Assembly: GCF_016920785.2 (NCBI RefSeq)
Contig: NW_024609884.1
Coordinates: forward strand, 86,234,069 to 86,298,068
Direction of reading: 5' to 3'
Source: Ixodes scapularis
Taxonomy: Eukaryota; Arthropoda; Arachnida; Ixodida; Ixodidae
Length of the DNA stretch: 64,000 nt
In this document: piece by piece, positions 31,923 through 43,620 of the stretch
How the letters are laid out: each line of letters opens with the position of its first letter
How positions within the stretch are numbered: position 1 is the stretch's first letter
The notes under the pieces: model-generated
What the model saw: the letters and a program-made list of their open reading frames with translations, nothing else
Databases searched by the model: none
Told to the model about the DNA's origin: nothing
Position numbers and translations under genes: made by a program

Positions 31923-32081
31923 TGTTTCATGCTTAGCGTGCAACGTTGCCAAAGCTACTGGCGCGAGCGTAAAACTTGATCTCGTTGATCATTTGCATGC
32001 GTTCTCGCGCAGTCAAAACCATAGATGAAACCACGCGCTCGCGCCAGTAGCCTTGACAGGGTTGCACACTAAGTATGAAAC
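31923..32081. mobile_element. 159-bp MITE inside the LINE
   Basis: TGTTTCATGCTTAGCGTGCAACG..TACTGGCGCGAGCG is mirrored at 32034-32081 by CGCTCGCGCCAGTAGCC..GGTTGCACACTAAGTATGAAACA. The termini are GTTTCAT. The centre is ~60 bp. Confidence 0.75.
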
Positions 32082-32089
32082 ATTTTTTT

Positions 32090-33065
32090 ATAGCTTGTCT
32101 GAAGTTACGGCGGAGAAATCCGAGAGTGTGGTTAGCATCGGCGATGACAGATGTTATGTGAGTGGTCCATGACAGGTCAGATGTCAGATGAATTCTTATA
32201 TTTATACGATGAACAAGGAGTTACTGGGATGGATGAAAGGTGGTAAGAGGAGGATAGAACATGTGAACTGCGGGAAAAAGATTGCCATTTACTTTTATTA
32301 TACTTTAAAGCCATTAGCCATTTATGACACCACTGAATTATAAGTTAGAGATCGTTCTGCAAGATTAATTGATCGTGTCGTGAATGAATAGGTCTATAGA
32401 TGACACAGTCATCGGCGAACAAACGTGCTTCAGAAGTGATGCCATGGTGGAGATCATTAATGTAGATTAAAAAAAAAAAAAAGAAGGGGGCCAAGAACGG
32501 TTCCCTGAGGGACGCCAGACGTTACTGTGCTTGTGGTGGATTTTATATTGTTAATAGAAGTGTACTGAGTGCGATTCGCGAGGAATTCAGAAATCCAATT
32601 GACTACAGAGGGGTGAAGATTAATATCTCTTAGTTTCATTAAAAGACGCTGATGAGGGGACCTTGTCGAATGCTTTGGAGAAGTCAATGAAGATGGCGTC
32701 ACTTTGAACATTGGAATCGAAATTTGAATAAACGTCAGTTAGAAATGCTGCTAGCTGAGTTTCGCACGAGTATGACATGGTATGACATGTGAAATCCGTG
32801 CTGGTGCTTGAAAAGGAGGTTATGAGAGTCACGAAAGTTTATTATGTTAGAATAGAGAATATGATCCAAGAGTTTGCATGAAACGCTGGTGAGCGAGATG
32901 GGACGATAGTTGCTGATTAGTTGGCGATCGCCTGTTTTATGAACGGGTATGACGTTAGCAATTTTCCGATCGGATGGAACTTCAGAGAGTTTAAGAGACT
33001 GAGAGAATATGTCGCAAAGGGGAAAAAATGTGTTTAGTGTTTATTAATACCTTAGAGTTCATTTG
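32090..33065 (-). pseudogene. LINE (CR1/L2-like) reverse-transcriptase segment, broken
   Basis: Minus-sense translation gives the canonical order of a non-LTR RT: SNYRPISLTSVSCK, then FIDFSKAFDKV, GVPQGTVLGPLLF, LFADDCVIY (catalytic Asp-Asp at about 32406-32423) and TLGFLRRNFRQ. A 15-base T/A-run at 32468-32482 breaks the frame right after GPLLF, and another shift lies in the DKVP region. The N-terminal endonuclease is missing (5' truncation near 33065). The 3' half is at 28530-29040, displaced by inserted elements. Confidence 0.8.
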
Positions 33066-33480
33066 GTCATCTCCGGAGCTGGAAGACTCCTTCAGTTAAA
33101 TCTCGACGCTAACGCGATTTAAACGCTTCGTTGACTGCTATCGAACTCGATCGCTACGAAGTCAACACAACTGTCATCGTTGGTAAAAGCCCCATGCCAG
33201 TCGTTTGCAAAGCGACGTAGATAGAAACAAACCGTCGTGGCGTTTTTCGCGGCCTCGGAAATGCAGGAGCGAGCCGACGTTAAAAAATATACGTTTGAAC
33301 TACGAGAAGTCAGCAAGAGCCAGGCAAATACTTGTTCACCCTTGGAGCGGACGCGCGCGTTTGATCGAAGTGCATGGATTCGCTCTGTTAGACCGCGTCT
33401 TGGTAAGCGCTTCGGGACCGATCTTTTACGATTGCAACATGGTACTGACGTGACACTCAGCAAAAAAAAAAAAAAAATAA
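33066..33480 (+). other. Unidentified segment ending in an A-run
   Basis: About 400 bp between the LINE's truncated 5' end and a 16-base A-run (33462-33477). The A-run could mark a retrotransposed insert, but no pol III boxes or known protein can be read in the body. Confidence 0.25.
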
Positions 33481-33848
33481 GAAAGGTTGGACCGGCATCG
33501 CGTAGCTCCCACGAACTGTTATAGCTCGACAGCGACGTAGCGTCGTATCAGAATAAAAATGGTATACTAATAACAAAGTGTACATACCGTGTTGCGAAGG
33601 AAATTCATACGGCGTTTATTTGAGCTCTGTATCACGCAAAACAAGGAGATAGAATCAATGAGAGTCCCTTTTCGATGACAGCGTTCGTCACCGCTGCTTC
33701 GGAAAGGAGATCGAGATGACAGGGGGAAGAGATTGACCTCTGAAATTTAGTTCAGCGATCAAACTATTCATACGGGATGGGTCCACAAGGGTCGCGCGGG
33801 CTTATTCCATTCAGCAAGCCAGCCGCTTGGTCGGTGGGATCGTTGCCT

Positions 33849-34025
33849 TTATTGCTTTTCCCGGGTGTTTGTGGATCCAGCGTTCATGTTCGTCGTGGTC
33901 GGTTTCAAGTACTTCTTCCTTTTTTTTTCTTGCTGCTTGAAGTCGGGACGCGCGAGAAGATCACGTAGAAAAATAAATGTCCGTTGGTCGTCGTGACCAA
34001 GTAACTCAACCACGCTGTCGGCCAT
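33849..34025 (-). pseudogene. Short N-terminal frame near right end of the TCATA element
   Basis: A 58-residue frame begins MADSVVELLGHDDQRTF. It starts ~160 bp inside the right terminus and points inward. It ends in low-complexity Lys/Thr/Asn sequence. It may be the first exon of the element's transposase. It is not recognised with confidence. Confidence 0.25.
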
Positions 34026-34436
34026 GTTGATTTGGTCGTAAAAAGTGCGTAAGACAGCTTCGGAGCTGTCGTAGGATTCTGTCGTAACGTGCACAAAAGT
34101 TACGACAGCTTCGTTTTGAGAATACGGATTTTCTCAAATTTGTCGTACGCACTTTTTGGTCGTAAGTTCGCTTTGAGAATCCGGCCTCATACTCCTTCAG
34201 AGAATACTTGCTGCTACGATACTCTATAGATATCTTCCGCAATAGTAAGTGCTTCGCTGGCGCTGGCCATGGGCGGCGCTGTGGCGGACACCGCCATCTT
34301 TAGCCCATCTGCATTGCCTCCTGTGTACTCCGCCGGAAGCGCTTACAAAGGCCGTCGTGTTGGGTAATTCCTCATCTTCTAACGCGCGTGTGCGCCGCGA
34401 AACGACGCCGCCGACGTTGGAAGGCTATAGAAAGCC

Positions 34437-35302
34437 GATTGAAGAGATGATCCATCTAAAACCATGGGGAGCGTTTGTTATTTAATGGTGGACATCTCCT
34501 GCGGAGATTGGCCCTAAAGTGCGCATGCGCTGCGTTTTCGCGTGGCAACGAGGAAAGGCGGAGACGTTTACAGACGATCAACGTATTGCAAATACGGCCT
34601 ATAAAAAGTACGTGACCTCGATCGAGCAGTTGGAAACTCTGTAATAGACCATTTGCAGTCCTCCCAAGCGCCCCGGCGCGCGCGCGAGGAATCTTGGGAT
34701 CGGTGTTCTGTCGGCCCCCGTCGTCTGGCTGCTCTCCGTTGGAATCGCATCACCTCGCTCTAGACATACTTTTCATCTTCGTTGTTTATACTTAATAATC
34801 CTCTTTTTTATCTACTCCAGTGTATTTTTCTTGTTCATAAGTGTATCTATTTCGTTCAGCGCTTTGTATTTCTTCTGTATATTACGTGTTTTTGTGCATA
34901 TTCCATCGTTTTCGACGCGGCCGTCGACGGACACCACGCCGCTTCGTTCGCCGCTCCCGGGGTGAGTACTGACTGTTGCCGTTACGCTCTATCCCGCTCC
35001 TAGGCCGTTCATTTAACTCGTGTGCGGTCGCGAGAGAGCAGTTTCGAACATCACTACAAATGTCACCGCTGTAAGCAGAGAAATAAAGTAGTCATCACGA
35101 AGCGAAGGCCGACATGCCTTCGCTTCGTGATGCGCTCGCCCTGTGAAATGTGAGCGTGGGATATCGAGTACTGCTTGCGTGCTCAACATTCGGGACGGTG
35201 CTTTGTCGTTGCGATCTTTTTGCCCTTCGGACGCTTGCGAAGCTGTACCAGCGGTCGGCGTGCCTCGGCAGCGCTCGTCAACAACCGTCCGCGCGGCGTC
35301 AC
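34437..35302. repeat. Left inverted arm of the ISL2EU-type element
   Basis: Nearly identical, as reverse complement, to 58538-59506. In the inner two thirds, position x pairs with 93840 minus x without gaps. The outer ~200 bp is more diverged, and the right arm has extra segments near 59190-59260 and 59320-59350. A transcription start for the transposase probably lies near its inner edge. Confidence 0.9.
35093..35132. repeat. Perfect hairpin in left arm (17-bp stem, 6-nt loop)
   Basis: CATCACGAAGCGAAGGC, loop CGACAT, then the exact reverse complement of the stem. The same hairpin, inverted, is at 58708-58747. Confidence 0.95.
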
Positions 35303-35546
35303 TTTTCTCGCGTTCGCTGACCGTCCGCGAGCGCCGGTGATTCATCGTCGCGGCTGGTATGCGTATGTAGTACATCGCATAGCTTCACAATCGCTCTTAA
35401 CAGCGGTTGTGAGTTGAGCGGGCCCTTAGCAAGCGAGTTATGTCAGCAACTGCAACTTTGAAACTGATGGTCACTTCACTTATTTATTTCACTATTCGAG
35501 ATGTCAGCTGAATGTAGTATCTTCTTAGGTCACCCTCAGAAGCCAC

Positions 35547-38500
35547 ATGACGGGCGGTACAACCTGCTGTGTACCGGGCTGTGCCCACACCACTCTCACT
35601 GCCAAGCATGTGTCCTGGAATCGCTTTCCGAAGAACAGCCATCTACGCAACATTTGGGTACAGCGAATCAACAGGAAAGGTATTTACCATATTTTTTTAC
35701 TTGTTATCTACACTTTCCTGACAATGATCAGGAAGGTACAGTGTGTGTACTGTCCGACGTGGCCCAAGTCATTTTACCCATATGTACAACATACCTGCGA
35801 AACACATTTTTTTTAAAAATAAAAATAGCATTCATTATTTTTGACCTATAAGTGCAACATACGACTGAAACAAAAAAGACAATCTCAAAGAATCCCAGAT
35901 GTTGCATGTGCCCTTTTCACTCTCTTGGCCACTTCCACCTGCACCGACATACCAATATTTGATTGCATCGCAGGAATGTCGCTTCATCTCACTACCCTAC
36001 AGCTAAAGCAAAGATACTCTCACAGTGCTTCTATCATTTTCAGCGTGCATCCACTCCAGGTTTGTTAGGCATAAACTATGTGCTTGTTCTTAGTGCCCGC
36101 TGCACAATGGTACTGGAAGTGTTTAGAAGGCGGTGGGGTGACGATGGGGGAGGAGGAGAACTGAATTCTACCCCCTTGCCCGGATAGTTTACTGACGCCC
36201 CTGTTCAGACGCCACGGCTGCTGCATCCATTCTTACCACTGAGATTGAGTTGCACTTGTTCCAAAGTTGAATGGGTGAATCTTAATATGGTGCTAACTGC
36301 TTCTTTTGCATGCAGGTACCACTGGACGGTTCTCTCTGTGGACGCCAACCTCTGACAGCAGAATATGCGGCGCTCATTTTAACGAAACTGGGAGAAAGAA
36401 GTACGAGGACAAAGCTCCCCGGTTTTTTCCAACCAGGACATTTCCGAAGTGTATGTTATTTGCCTATTTTTGTTTCTTTCTGCAATAGTTGTTTTTCCCT
36501 GCTTATATTCTTGCTTGTGATCACTGTATACATGGGTCGTTTCTCACGTGAGCTACGTCACTGCTGGTGGCGTCTGGTGATTTGTGGACAGCGGTGCTAC
36601 CCAGTGAGCATGGCGAAATACGTGACCTACGGAAGCAATCATCGCTCTCATAGAAAAAGACGGAGCTTCAAGCAATCGTAATGTCAGATTTTGTAGAGCT
36701 GCAGACATAATAACAATGTTTTGTCTGAATACATGAGATCTCTCAACGGCTAGACGACGCAAATGGACTGCAATCGAAAAGAGGTTTTGCGACGTGCGGT
36801 TAAGTAGCATCAAGGATATCACTGAAACTGAAAAAGTATAACATTCTCGTCCGTCATTAAATTTGCAGTGGGAATAGGTGGCATATAAACCTACTGACTG
36901 CCTTTTTCAAGGATTTGGCTTGGCTTAGCTAGCTTGCTGCTCAAGGCACCAGGGGATGTCGCTCTGCTGCCTTCATCTCTGATGGCCCCAAATGACAGCT
37001 TTTAATCCAGCTCTCTCGTTGTGGAAAGTAGTGAAGGCTCTGCATGTTTCCTGTCGTACATTGAAGTGCCAGCTCATCTCGACTCTAAATAACAGCAGTG
37101 TGTTTGAACGGTACCAGACGATGCTTCTTTATATTTCCGACTGCTCTATCTGACACAGTCGGTCACAATGCAAGAGGACTTCAGCGAGCTGGAAAACACT
37201 CTCTTAGCACATAGAAAAACATAGGAGAAAATGTACCAACATGAATTCTAGAAATATTTTGAGCGAAAACTGACGTCAGGTGCAAGGACTCTATAATTAC
37301 TGTCCACCGTGTTTGCTTGACTAGGCAGCTTCCTAGTGACCATTCAAGCAGATAGAGTTGGACATGCCTTGTCAGGAGTTTGCGGTCGTAATATGCTTGA
37401 GCCAACTGCTTTGTAAGAAGTTGCAGCTGTGCATATCGTTCGTGTCACAAATGGAAACACATATGAATGCGGAAATATAATTATGTTTAATAAAGGGCCC
37501 TTTAGGCAAGTATGGACAGCCTAAGATGGCACCGAATATAGTCGATTTCACAGTAACATGGCAGGTGGCAGACTCTATAACCCCTGTGAACTGATTGAAG
37601 TGTTGAAGTCAAATGTATGTGACAGCTCTTTACTAGAGAAGTGTACTCTGATTGGCTCGCTTGGGACAAACCTTTTGTTGTGTGCCAAACTATGTTGAAT
37701 AAGGATATAAACTTTGTTCCCTTCTTTTATACGCCGGTGGCTGTTGAATGCACTTCGTCTCAGAAAGAACTGCAACAATCGCTATTTGGCTACAACATTC
37801 CAGACCAGCTACCAAAGGGTAGAAACAGTGACCGCTATTGATCCAGCTGAGCTCTTGGTTGTTTGACATGTTATGTGCTCCGTACAGTGTAAGCTGTGCC
37901 CTGTGCTAGACAGAATTCCAGCCGGTATGTAATGCTTATAAAATAATTGCGTGAACAATTGCCTTATCCTTGCCTGCAGATGTTGCGGCCTGCCCAAAGG
38001 TCCCAAACATGATCTGCGCAAGGAAGCGCCATGCGCTGCAGCCGCTGCCGGCCTACTTTCTGTCGGACCTTGACCTGGCACAGACCGTGACCCTGCCTGC
38101 TAGCCAGGAGCCAGCACAACCCGGCAGCCCCTTGGCCTCCGCTGGTGCCCCTGACACTGATGATGTAATAGCTAGCGGTAAGCTCCTAACATTGAGCATC
38201 AGTGTTGCTCGTCTGTTTATTTGGCATCCCTGTCAACTGTGCAGCAGTCCCGATAGGTGCATGGAACACTTACATGCAGTACGTCGAACTTTACAAACTG
38301 TACTAACTCAGTCACCGCTGGCTATAGCACGCAAGTTGTGGCCGTTCCATACTCGCAGCACCATATGGCACGGTGCACTCTAAGATACCGCACATGCAAG
38401 GTACCCGCGGAGTTGTTCTTTCAGATTGCGGTCACACCCTCACTTCATTGTCTGCCAGGTACAAAGGAGATGCTGCCACAGCCCTGCTTGCATGTTATTT

Positions 38501-40584
38501 GCCTCAAGATCCAGATTGAAAAGTGGGGACACATGCTTTTGTTTATCCATTGTTTCCTACAAGACAAGCGGCGATTCTCTGGCGTCCACAAAAAAACCAT
38601 CCCCACTTTTGTTATGGAGCACGGGCAAGGCTATGCATGCTCTTAGAATTCGCAGTTGACTCCAATGCATGCGCACGAACGCTGCACCGGAGCCTCTCAG
38701 GGCTTCGAGTTAGCGTCCGCAGCATTCTCCGTGCTCCAAGTAAGTGTAGAACAAAGCTTAGTTCCGCATTTCCCCGCAGCACCCCTGACGATCGGATCTC
38801 AAGGCGAATAGCCAGCATTCCCATTATAGCTCCTTCGTGTGGAACAGAGCAGCATTAAAGAGGTCATAAACCGACTCAGTTACTTCTGCTAAATGCTGCT
38901 GTCGCACAATAAAGCTTGAGAACAAGCAATATTCTGCTCTTCCTCACAGCCAGGTAAAATAATCACATGATTACTGTTAGGGGTTAGCTGCTACTGTTGG
39001 CGCAGTGATTAGACACAAGCCCAAGCCCCAATAGTTACCATGGCATTGATTGTAACCAAATAGTCAGGTGCTCACTCAGTGCTTGGGTCCAGTTCATAAG
39101 CCGTCTGTATTCAAGTGTCGTCACCCTGGTGTGAACCCTAGGCTTTCTCAACATTGTGATTTCTGACTGTAAATTAGCCTTCTATTCCTCAGAATATAAC
39201 CTTGGCAGGGGAGCCTCTGGTTTGTGGTATATAGATTATTATATAGATTATATTTGTGCTACAGACGTCAGTATGCTTGTATGAGGTGCAGAACATCCAA
39301 ATGCATATCGTTTCTTGGCCCCTTTAACATGTGATGCTTTTTTTGTATGGCACATGATATGCTATTTGGCAGAGCCAAGGCAATTACAAGGAGAAAGCCT
39401 AGTTTTTTGTTTTGATATTTGACTGCAAAAATGATGTGATATTTATTTTGCTATCTCCCCATCTGGCAGACCACCAGTACAGCATCACAGGATGTATCGA
39501 TCAAGCCCTGCGTGATCGCATCAGGCAGCTAGAGGAGCTCGCTTCTGCAAACGAGAAACTGCGCAAGGACAACGACCGTCTACAGAAAGAAAATGAAGCT
39601 CTGCGGAAGAAAGTAGCCCATCTTGAGGAGATGTATGACAAAGCAGAGGAGGTCATCGATGCTACAATCCCCTTTCAGAACTTCACGCTCACAGCCGTGC
39701 AACAGGACCCAAAGAAACTGGCCTTCTACACGGGATTCGACTCCCTGGAGAGATTTCTCGCCTTTTACAAGTTTGTTCAGGCAGGTTATGAAGCTCACAA
39801 GGAAAGTCAAGGTCCGCAGAGAAGGTCACCTTATCTATCCATGGATGATCAGCTGCTGCTCGTGTTGTCCCGCCTGAGGGTGGGACTTTTGGAGCAGGAC
39901 CTTGCATACCGGTTTCGTATCCACATCAGCACAGTCAGCCGGGTGTGGACATTCTGGATTGGTTACCTAGCGGACTACCTTGCTCAACTCAACTACTGGC
40001 CGTCGCGACAGGTTGTGAACAAGCACATGCCGGAGTGCTTCATCGAGGCGTATCCATCGACGAGAGTCATTCTGGATTGCACGGAAATCTTCATCGAGAC
40101 ACCTAGCGACTTCAGGGTGCAGAGTGATACCTACTCAAGCTACAAGTGCCACAACACTGCCAAGGGACTGCTGGGCATCACCCCCAATGGGTTCGTGTCG
40201 TTCGTGAGCGACCTTGCCCCTGGCCGCGTCTCTGACAAAGCCCTGACCGCATGTTCCGGGCTATGCAACCTTCTTGAGCCCGGAGACTCTGTCATGGCGG
40301 ACAGAGGCTTTTTGATCACTGAAGAGGTCGAAGCTGCAGGGGCTAACCTGAACATTCCACCTTTCCTTGGGGGAAGGCTACAGCTCTCCCTGGAGGACGA
40401 AGCGAAAACTAGGGCGATTGCGAAGGTCCGGATCCACGTGGAACGAGTGATTGGACAAATGAAGTGTTTTCGAATCTTGAGGGGTACTTTCCCAAACAGT
40501 ATGAGCAAGAGCCTGGACTCTATCTGGAAGGTCTGTGCTTTGCTGTGCAATTTCACGAGAGAGCCACTGCTCAGTCGAAGCTAG
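35547..40584 (+). CDS. THAP / coiled-coil / DDE transposase, four predicted exons
   Basis: Predicted exons are 35547-35679, 36316-36450, 37980-38177 and 39470-40584. All have GT/AG borders and compatible phases, giving ~526 residues. Exons 1-2 form a THAP zinc finger: C7/C12 (CCVPGC), NRFP, W and C62-x2-H65 (ICGAHF), then a PTRTF motif. Residues ~169-212 are a leucine/lysine/glutamate coiled coil. A DDE_Tnp_4-like catalytic domain follows, with D358 (VILDCTE), D433 (MADRGF) and E480 (HVERVIGQMK). The enzyme would bind the ends through THAP and cut and join DNA in the nucleus. No stop or frameshift is seen, and all catalytic residues are present. The exon-2 donor (GTATGT at 36451) and the start codon are inferred. 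A domesticated host gene is an alternative, but the flanking inverted arms and the YqaJ partner favour a transposon. Confidence 0.8.
35680..36315 (+). other. Intron 1 of the transposase gene
   Basis: Begins GTATTT and ends TTTTGCATGCAG. It splits the THAP domain between the Cys-Cys half and the Cys-His half. Nothing else is recognised in it. Confidence 0.65.
36451..37979 (+). other. Intron 2 of the transposase gene
   Basis: Begins GTATGT and ends CCTTGCCTGCAG. About 1.5 kb with no coding recognised. Confidence 0.6.
38178..39469 (+). other. Intron 3 of the transposase gene
   Basis: Begins GTAAGC and ends CCATCTGGCAG. A TTAAAGAGGTCATAAACC motif (~38857) and an inverse GGCCCCTTTAAC (~39317-39328) inside it may bound a decayed element of the TTAAAGGGGCC family. 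The false-duplication boundary (39066) lies in this intron. Confidence 0.55.
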
Positions 40585-40750
40585 AGCTGCAGTCTTGTGG
40601 CTTCGTAGATGGTCGTGGAGAAAAAAGAGGCCATATCTCTCTATCTAGCTCACTTCAGCTCCGGCAACTTTTTGTGCCCACACGCCCTCATGACCCATGA
40701 CGACCATTAGCACCGACTACGGCCCTCGGGACTTTCCTCTACCCAACGAA

Positions 40751-43620
40751 ATGGACTCACAACCCACCGAGGCCACGCTGGCTTCTCCCGCTGTCTGAAG
40801 CTTACCGCTCAATGCACCACCCACAGCCGGTGCAACCACTCCTGCCGTCACGTCGCTTCTTGATGCACCACTTGTTGCCGCGTGAATTCAACCTGCGGTC
40901 TTTACTCAGAATCCATTCTCCATCCTCGGCGACGATGATCCCGAAAGCAAGTTGTCGCCCCTCAACAACAGTTGCCACATCCGCACTGCCGCCAATGAAA
41001 CGAAGCGTGCTCGTGGCATTTTTTTCTTCGGCGCCGCTGCGACTAAGCTTACCACCTCACCCCGGTGCATCCAACGTGACTCGAACCCTGACTCGTTCCC
41101 CCTGGAGGACGGATGGCATCCTGTCTCTCGCCGACGTAAGGCGGCCCCGCCCGCGGCGCCTCCAGCAGCATCGTTCTGCAGTGAGTTCTCCCACACTGTC
41201 ATTCTACGGCCGGCCAAACCATGCCGCATCATGGACGGGGTCTTTCTTGCCATTGACTCTGCAGTTGCTGCACAGATAGACCTCAGGTCTCCTACACCAT
41301 TGCAGCCCCCTACCAAGTGAGGTACCTCGACTGCAGTAATCAACTTGCAGTTGATGCTGCTTTGTCTCAAGTGTGCGATGCATTCCTCAATGTAACATAC
41401 ATCCCGATCGGCACTCTGCAGGTCTCCGTGCAAGGCTACGAGGCCATTCGCCGTGGCCAGGTTCGCGGATTCATAAAAAAAGTCTGGCGACCTGGATTCT
41501 GCGTCCTAAAAAACCTTCATTGCCGGAAATCTGCTATCCTCCAGGCCGGTCCTCTCACAAACTCTGGGTCGGCACTCATTACATTCGACGGCACCAGCCT
41601 CGCGTTGCCCAGTGCCCCAACAGCACCCAAGCCAACGGCACAACACAGCGTCGTCAGTTGCCTTCATCAACATCCAAAGAGAAGCCGGCGTCACCACCAG
41701 TGACGCCTGAAACTAGCTCCTGCTCAGCAAGCTGTGCTGTTATCTGCGCCCAAAGCCCTCATCGCAGCACCGAGGTCTGCGAAGCAGAAGACTGACTCCC
41801 GCCCGGTGCTCGCCACAAAACTCCTAACGCCGGCACACAACATCACCGCCGACCTCACACAAGTCCCAACATCAGAACCGCCTCGGACCACCTTCGCAGA
41901 ATCAGCGAGAGCTGTCAACAGCACTAGTGAGACGCCTGCCCTACTTCCGTCAGGGTCAGACTTTACTGGCTTGCAACAACAAATCACCCTTTTCACAAAA
42001 CAAATGCTGGCAGCCACGCAGCGAATTCCGACGATGCAAAACTCGCTGTTTACTCTCGTGGATACCTGCACCCGTGCAGTAATCGGGCGCCTCGCGATGC
42101 AGGGCATCATTCCGTTCGGCGGCCCCCCACTATCACCACGCAAACATGGTTAGCGCCCCCAGGATTGTTCAGTGGAACTGTTGCTCGCTTAAACAGAAGA
42201 AGGCAGACTTCATCGAAAAATTTTATCTTCACTCGTCATCCGACATGGCCGCTGCGTTTGCTCTACAAGAAATCAACGGCCCCCTCCCTTCTTTGCCACA
42301 GTACGATGGACTTGCTCCGAACATTGAGACTAGTGCCCCCTTGCCTTGGATTCGTTCCGCCCTGTACGTTCATCGATCAGTGTGCTTCACTCTTCTCGAC
42401 ACCTCACAGAGGTGCTCTGCAATGACCAGCGTTACGGGTTGCCGCCAATTCCTCAACGGCCCGTTTTTCTCTTCTCTGTCTATGTGGCTCCAGACACATC
42501 GCTAAACCGCTGGACAAGGCAGCCGCTAAACATCCCTTTTTTTAAGCACTTCGCCCGTCTTTATCCAAAAGACGACGTTCCCGTTTGCGGTGATCTTAAT
42601 GCCAAACACACGCATGGGGCTACGACATTGACCTTCCCCACGGCACGCGGCTTCTTGCAGACCTCACAGGGCTGAAACTTTCGTTCCTCAACATCCCAGA
42701 CACCCCCACACGTATCAAACAATCCTCCCAACAGCAGGACACCTGCCCCGACTTTACCTGTGCTCGTTACCCTCGACGCTGGAGATGGCATGTCGCCGGC
42801 GACCGCCTCGGCGGTGATCACCTCCCCATTATTTTACGCTACGACTTCCTATCCGCAACCCTATCTCACTGTCGCGCCTGCTGCGACACATTCTTCACTA
42901 AGTGGGACAACTTCCGAGCAGCTCTTTCTTCTGTCATGGAACTTGCTGGCTTTTCCGACATTATACAAGCTATCCAGTCCGCCCACAAGTCTGCCACAAA
43001 GCGGCTAACCGTACCGGACGATGCCGCTTTGACGAGCATTTACTTACTGGACCGCCGCATTCACCTGTTGGCCTGTTACCGCCGTTCTCGCAGACCACGA
43101 CGACTCCTCAAACCTTCACATAAACTCCAAAAGACTATCTCGTGCTACACTTCGGAACTCGCTTCCAACTGCTGGACTTCCCTGTGCAGATCCATCTCCG
43201 GCAATAGCCATCTTTCGAAAGTTTGAAGGCTCCTCCGTTCTCTCCTCGGGGACCACAAACCTAGGCAATTTGCTGCCACTGTTGCCCTTCGCAAAGGTGT
43301 CTCTCCCGAGGAGCTAGCTGAACGGGCCTCGGACGTCTTTTTTCCGCAACCAGCGCAACATGACTCTGGATGCTACACTTGTGTTCACCCTGTCACCAAG
43401 CTCTTGGGATGGATTGCCCGTTCACCCTCCACTCGCAGTGCACCTGGCCCCCAACAACGTCACAGTCGGGCAACTTCAGAACCTCCCTACGGCACTCAAG
43501 GAAACCATACTCGCCGAGATCAACCAGGTGACTCCAGACTACTGAAGCCCCAGGAGTCCCTGATCGCTGCCACTTGTCTCATTCGCCCTGGAAGCTCCCG
43601 AGAAGATTAAAAGCTTTTCC
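40751..43620 (+). pseudogene. APE-type LINE fragment: ORF1 plus endonuclease, no reverse transcriptase
   Basis: It begins just after the transposase stop. Broken ORF1 frames (MDSQPTEATLASPAV at 40751; FSILGDDDPESK; VRYLDCSNQLAVDAALSQV near 41317) lead to an ORF2 start at 42146. ORF2 has the apurinic-endonuclease signatures VQWNC.SLKQKK, ALQEINGP, GDLNAKHTHG and GDHLPI. One frameshift near 42420 and another near 42660 break it. The protein peters out after the region preceding the RT (LLRSLLGDHK, 43220). No RT motifs follow, so the 3' half is lost. It probably belongs to the I/Jockey-like group. Confidence 0.7.

Larger units (their letters stand above)
28154..34186. mobile_element. 6-kb DNA element with perfect 5-bp TSD TCATA, heavily invaded
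   Basis: The left terminus GGCCAGATTC (28154) and right terminus, inverse GGCCGGATTC (ending 34186), are flanked by TCATA at 28149-28153 and TCATA at 34187-34191. Both subterminal regions repeat TACGAC/GTCGTA. Short frames pointing inward start near each end: 28324 plus, MATASSATRATNRRARHSS; 34025 minus, MADSVVELLGHDDQR. They are compatible with a two-gene element of PIF/Harbinger style, although that group normally duplicates 3 bp. The middle is a LINE with three further elements inside it. The superfamily is unresolved. Confidence 0.5.

Noticed and set aside
34782..35375. ORFs of 73 and 120 residues repeated at 58477-59058
   Set aside because: They are identical because they lie in the inverted arms. 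They have no domain and fit non-coding repeat sequence.
39412..39469. Upstream ATG of the transposase exon (MIFDCKNDV...)
   Set aside because: It precedes a good CAG acceptor, and the phase joins cleanly to exon 3, so this ATG is intronic.
40906..41433. Minus-strand 175-residue frame (repeated at 49978-50505)
   Set aside because: Antisense shadow of the LINE ORF1 region, with no motif.
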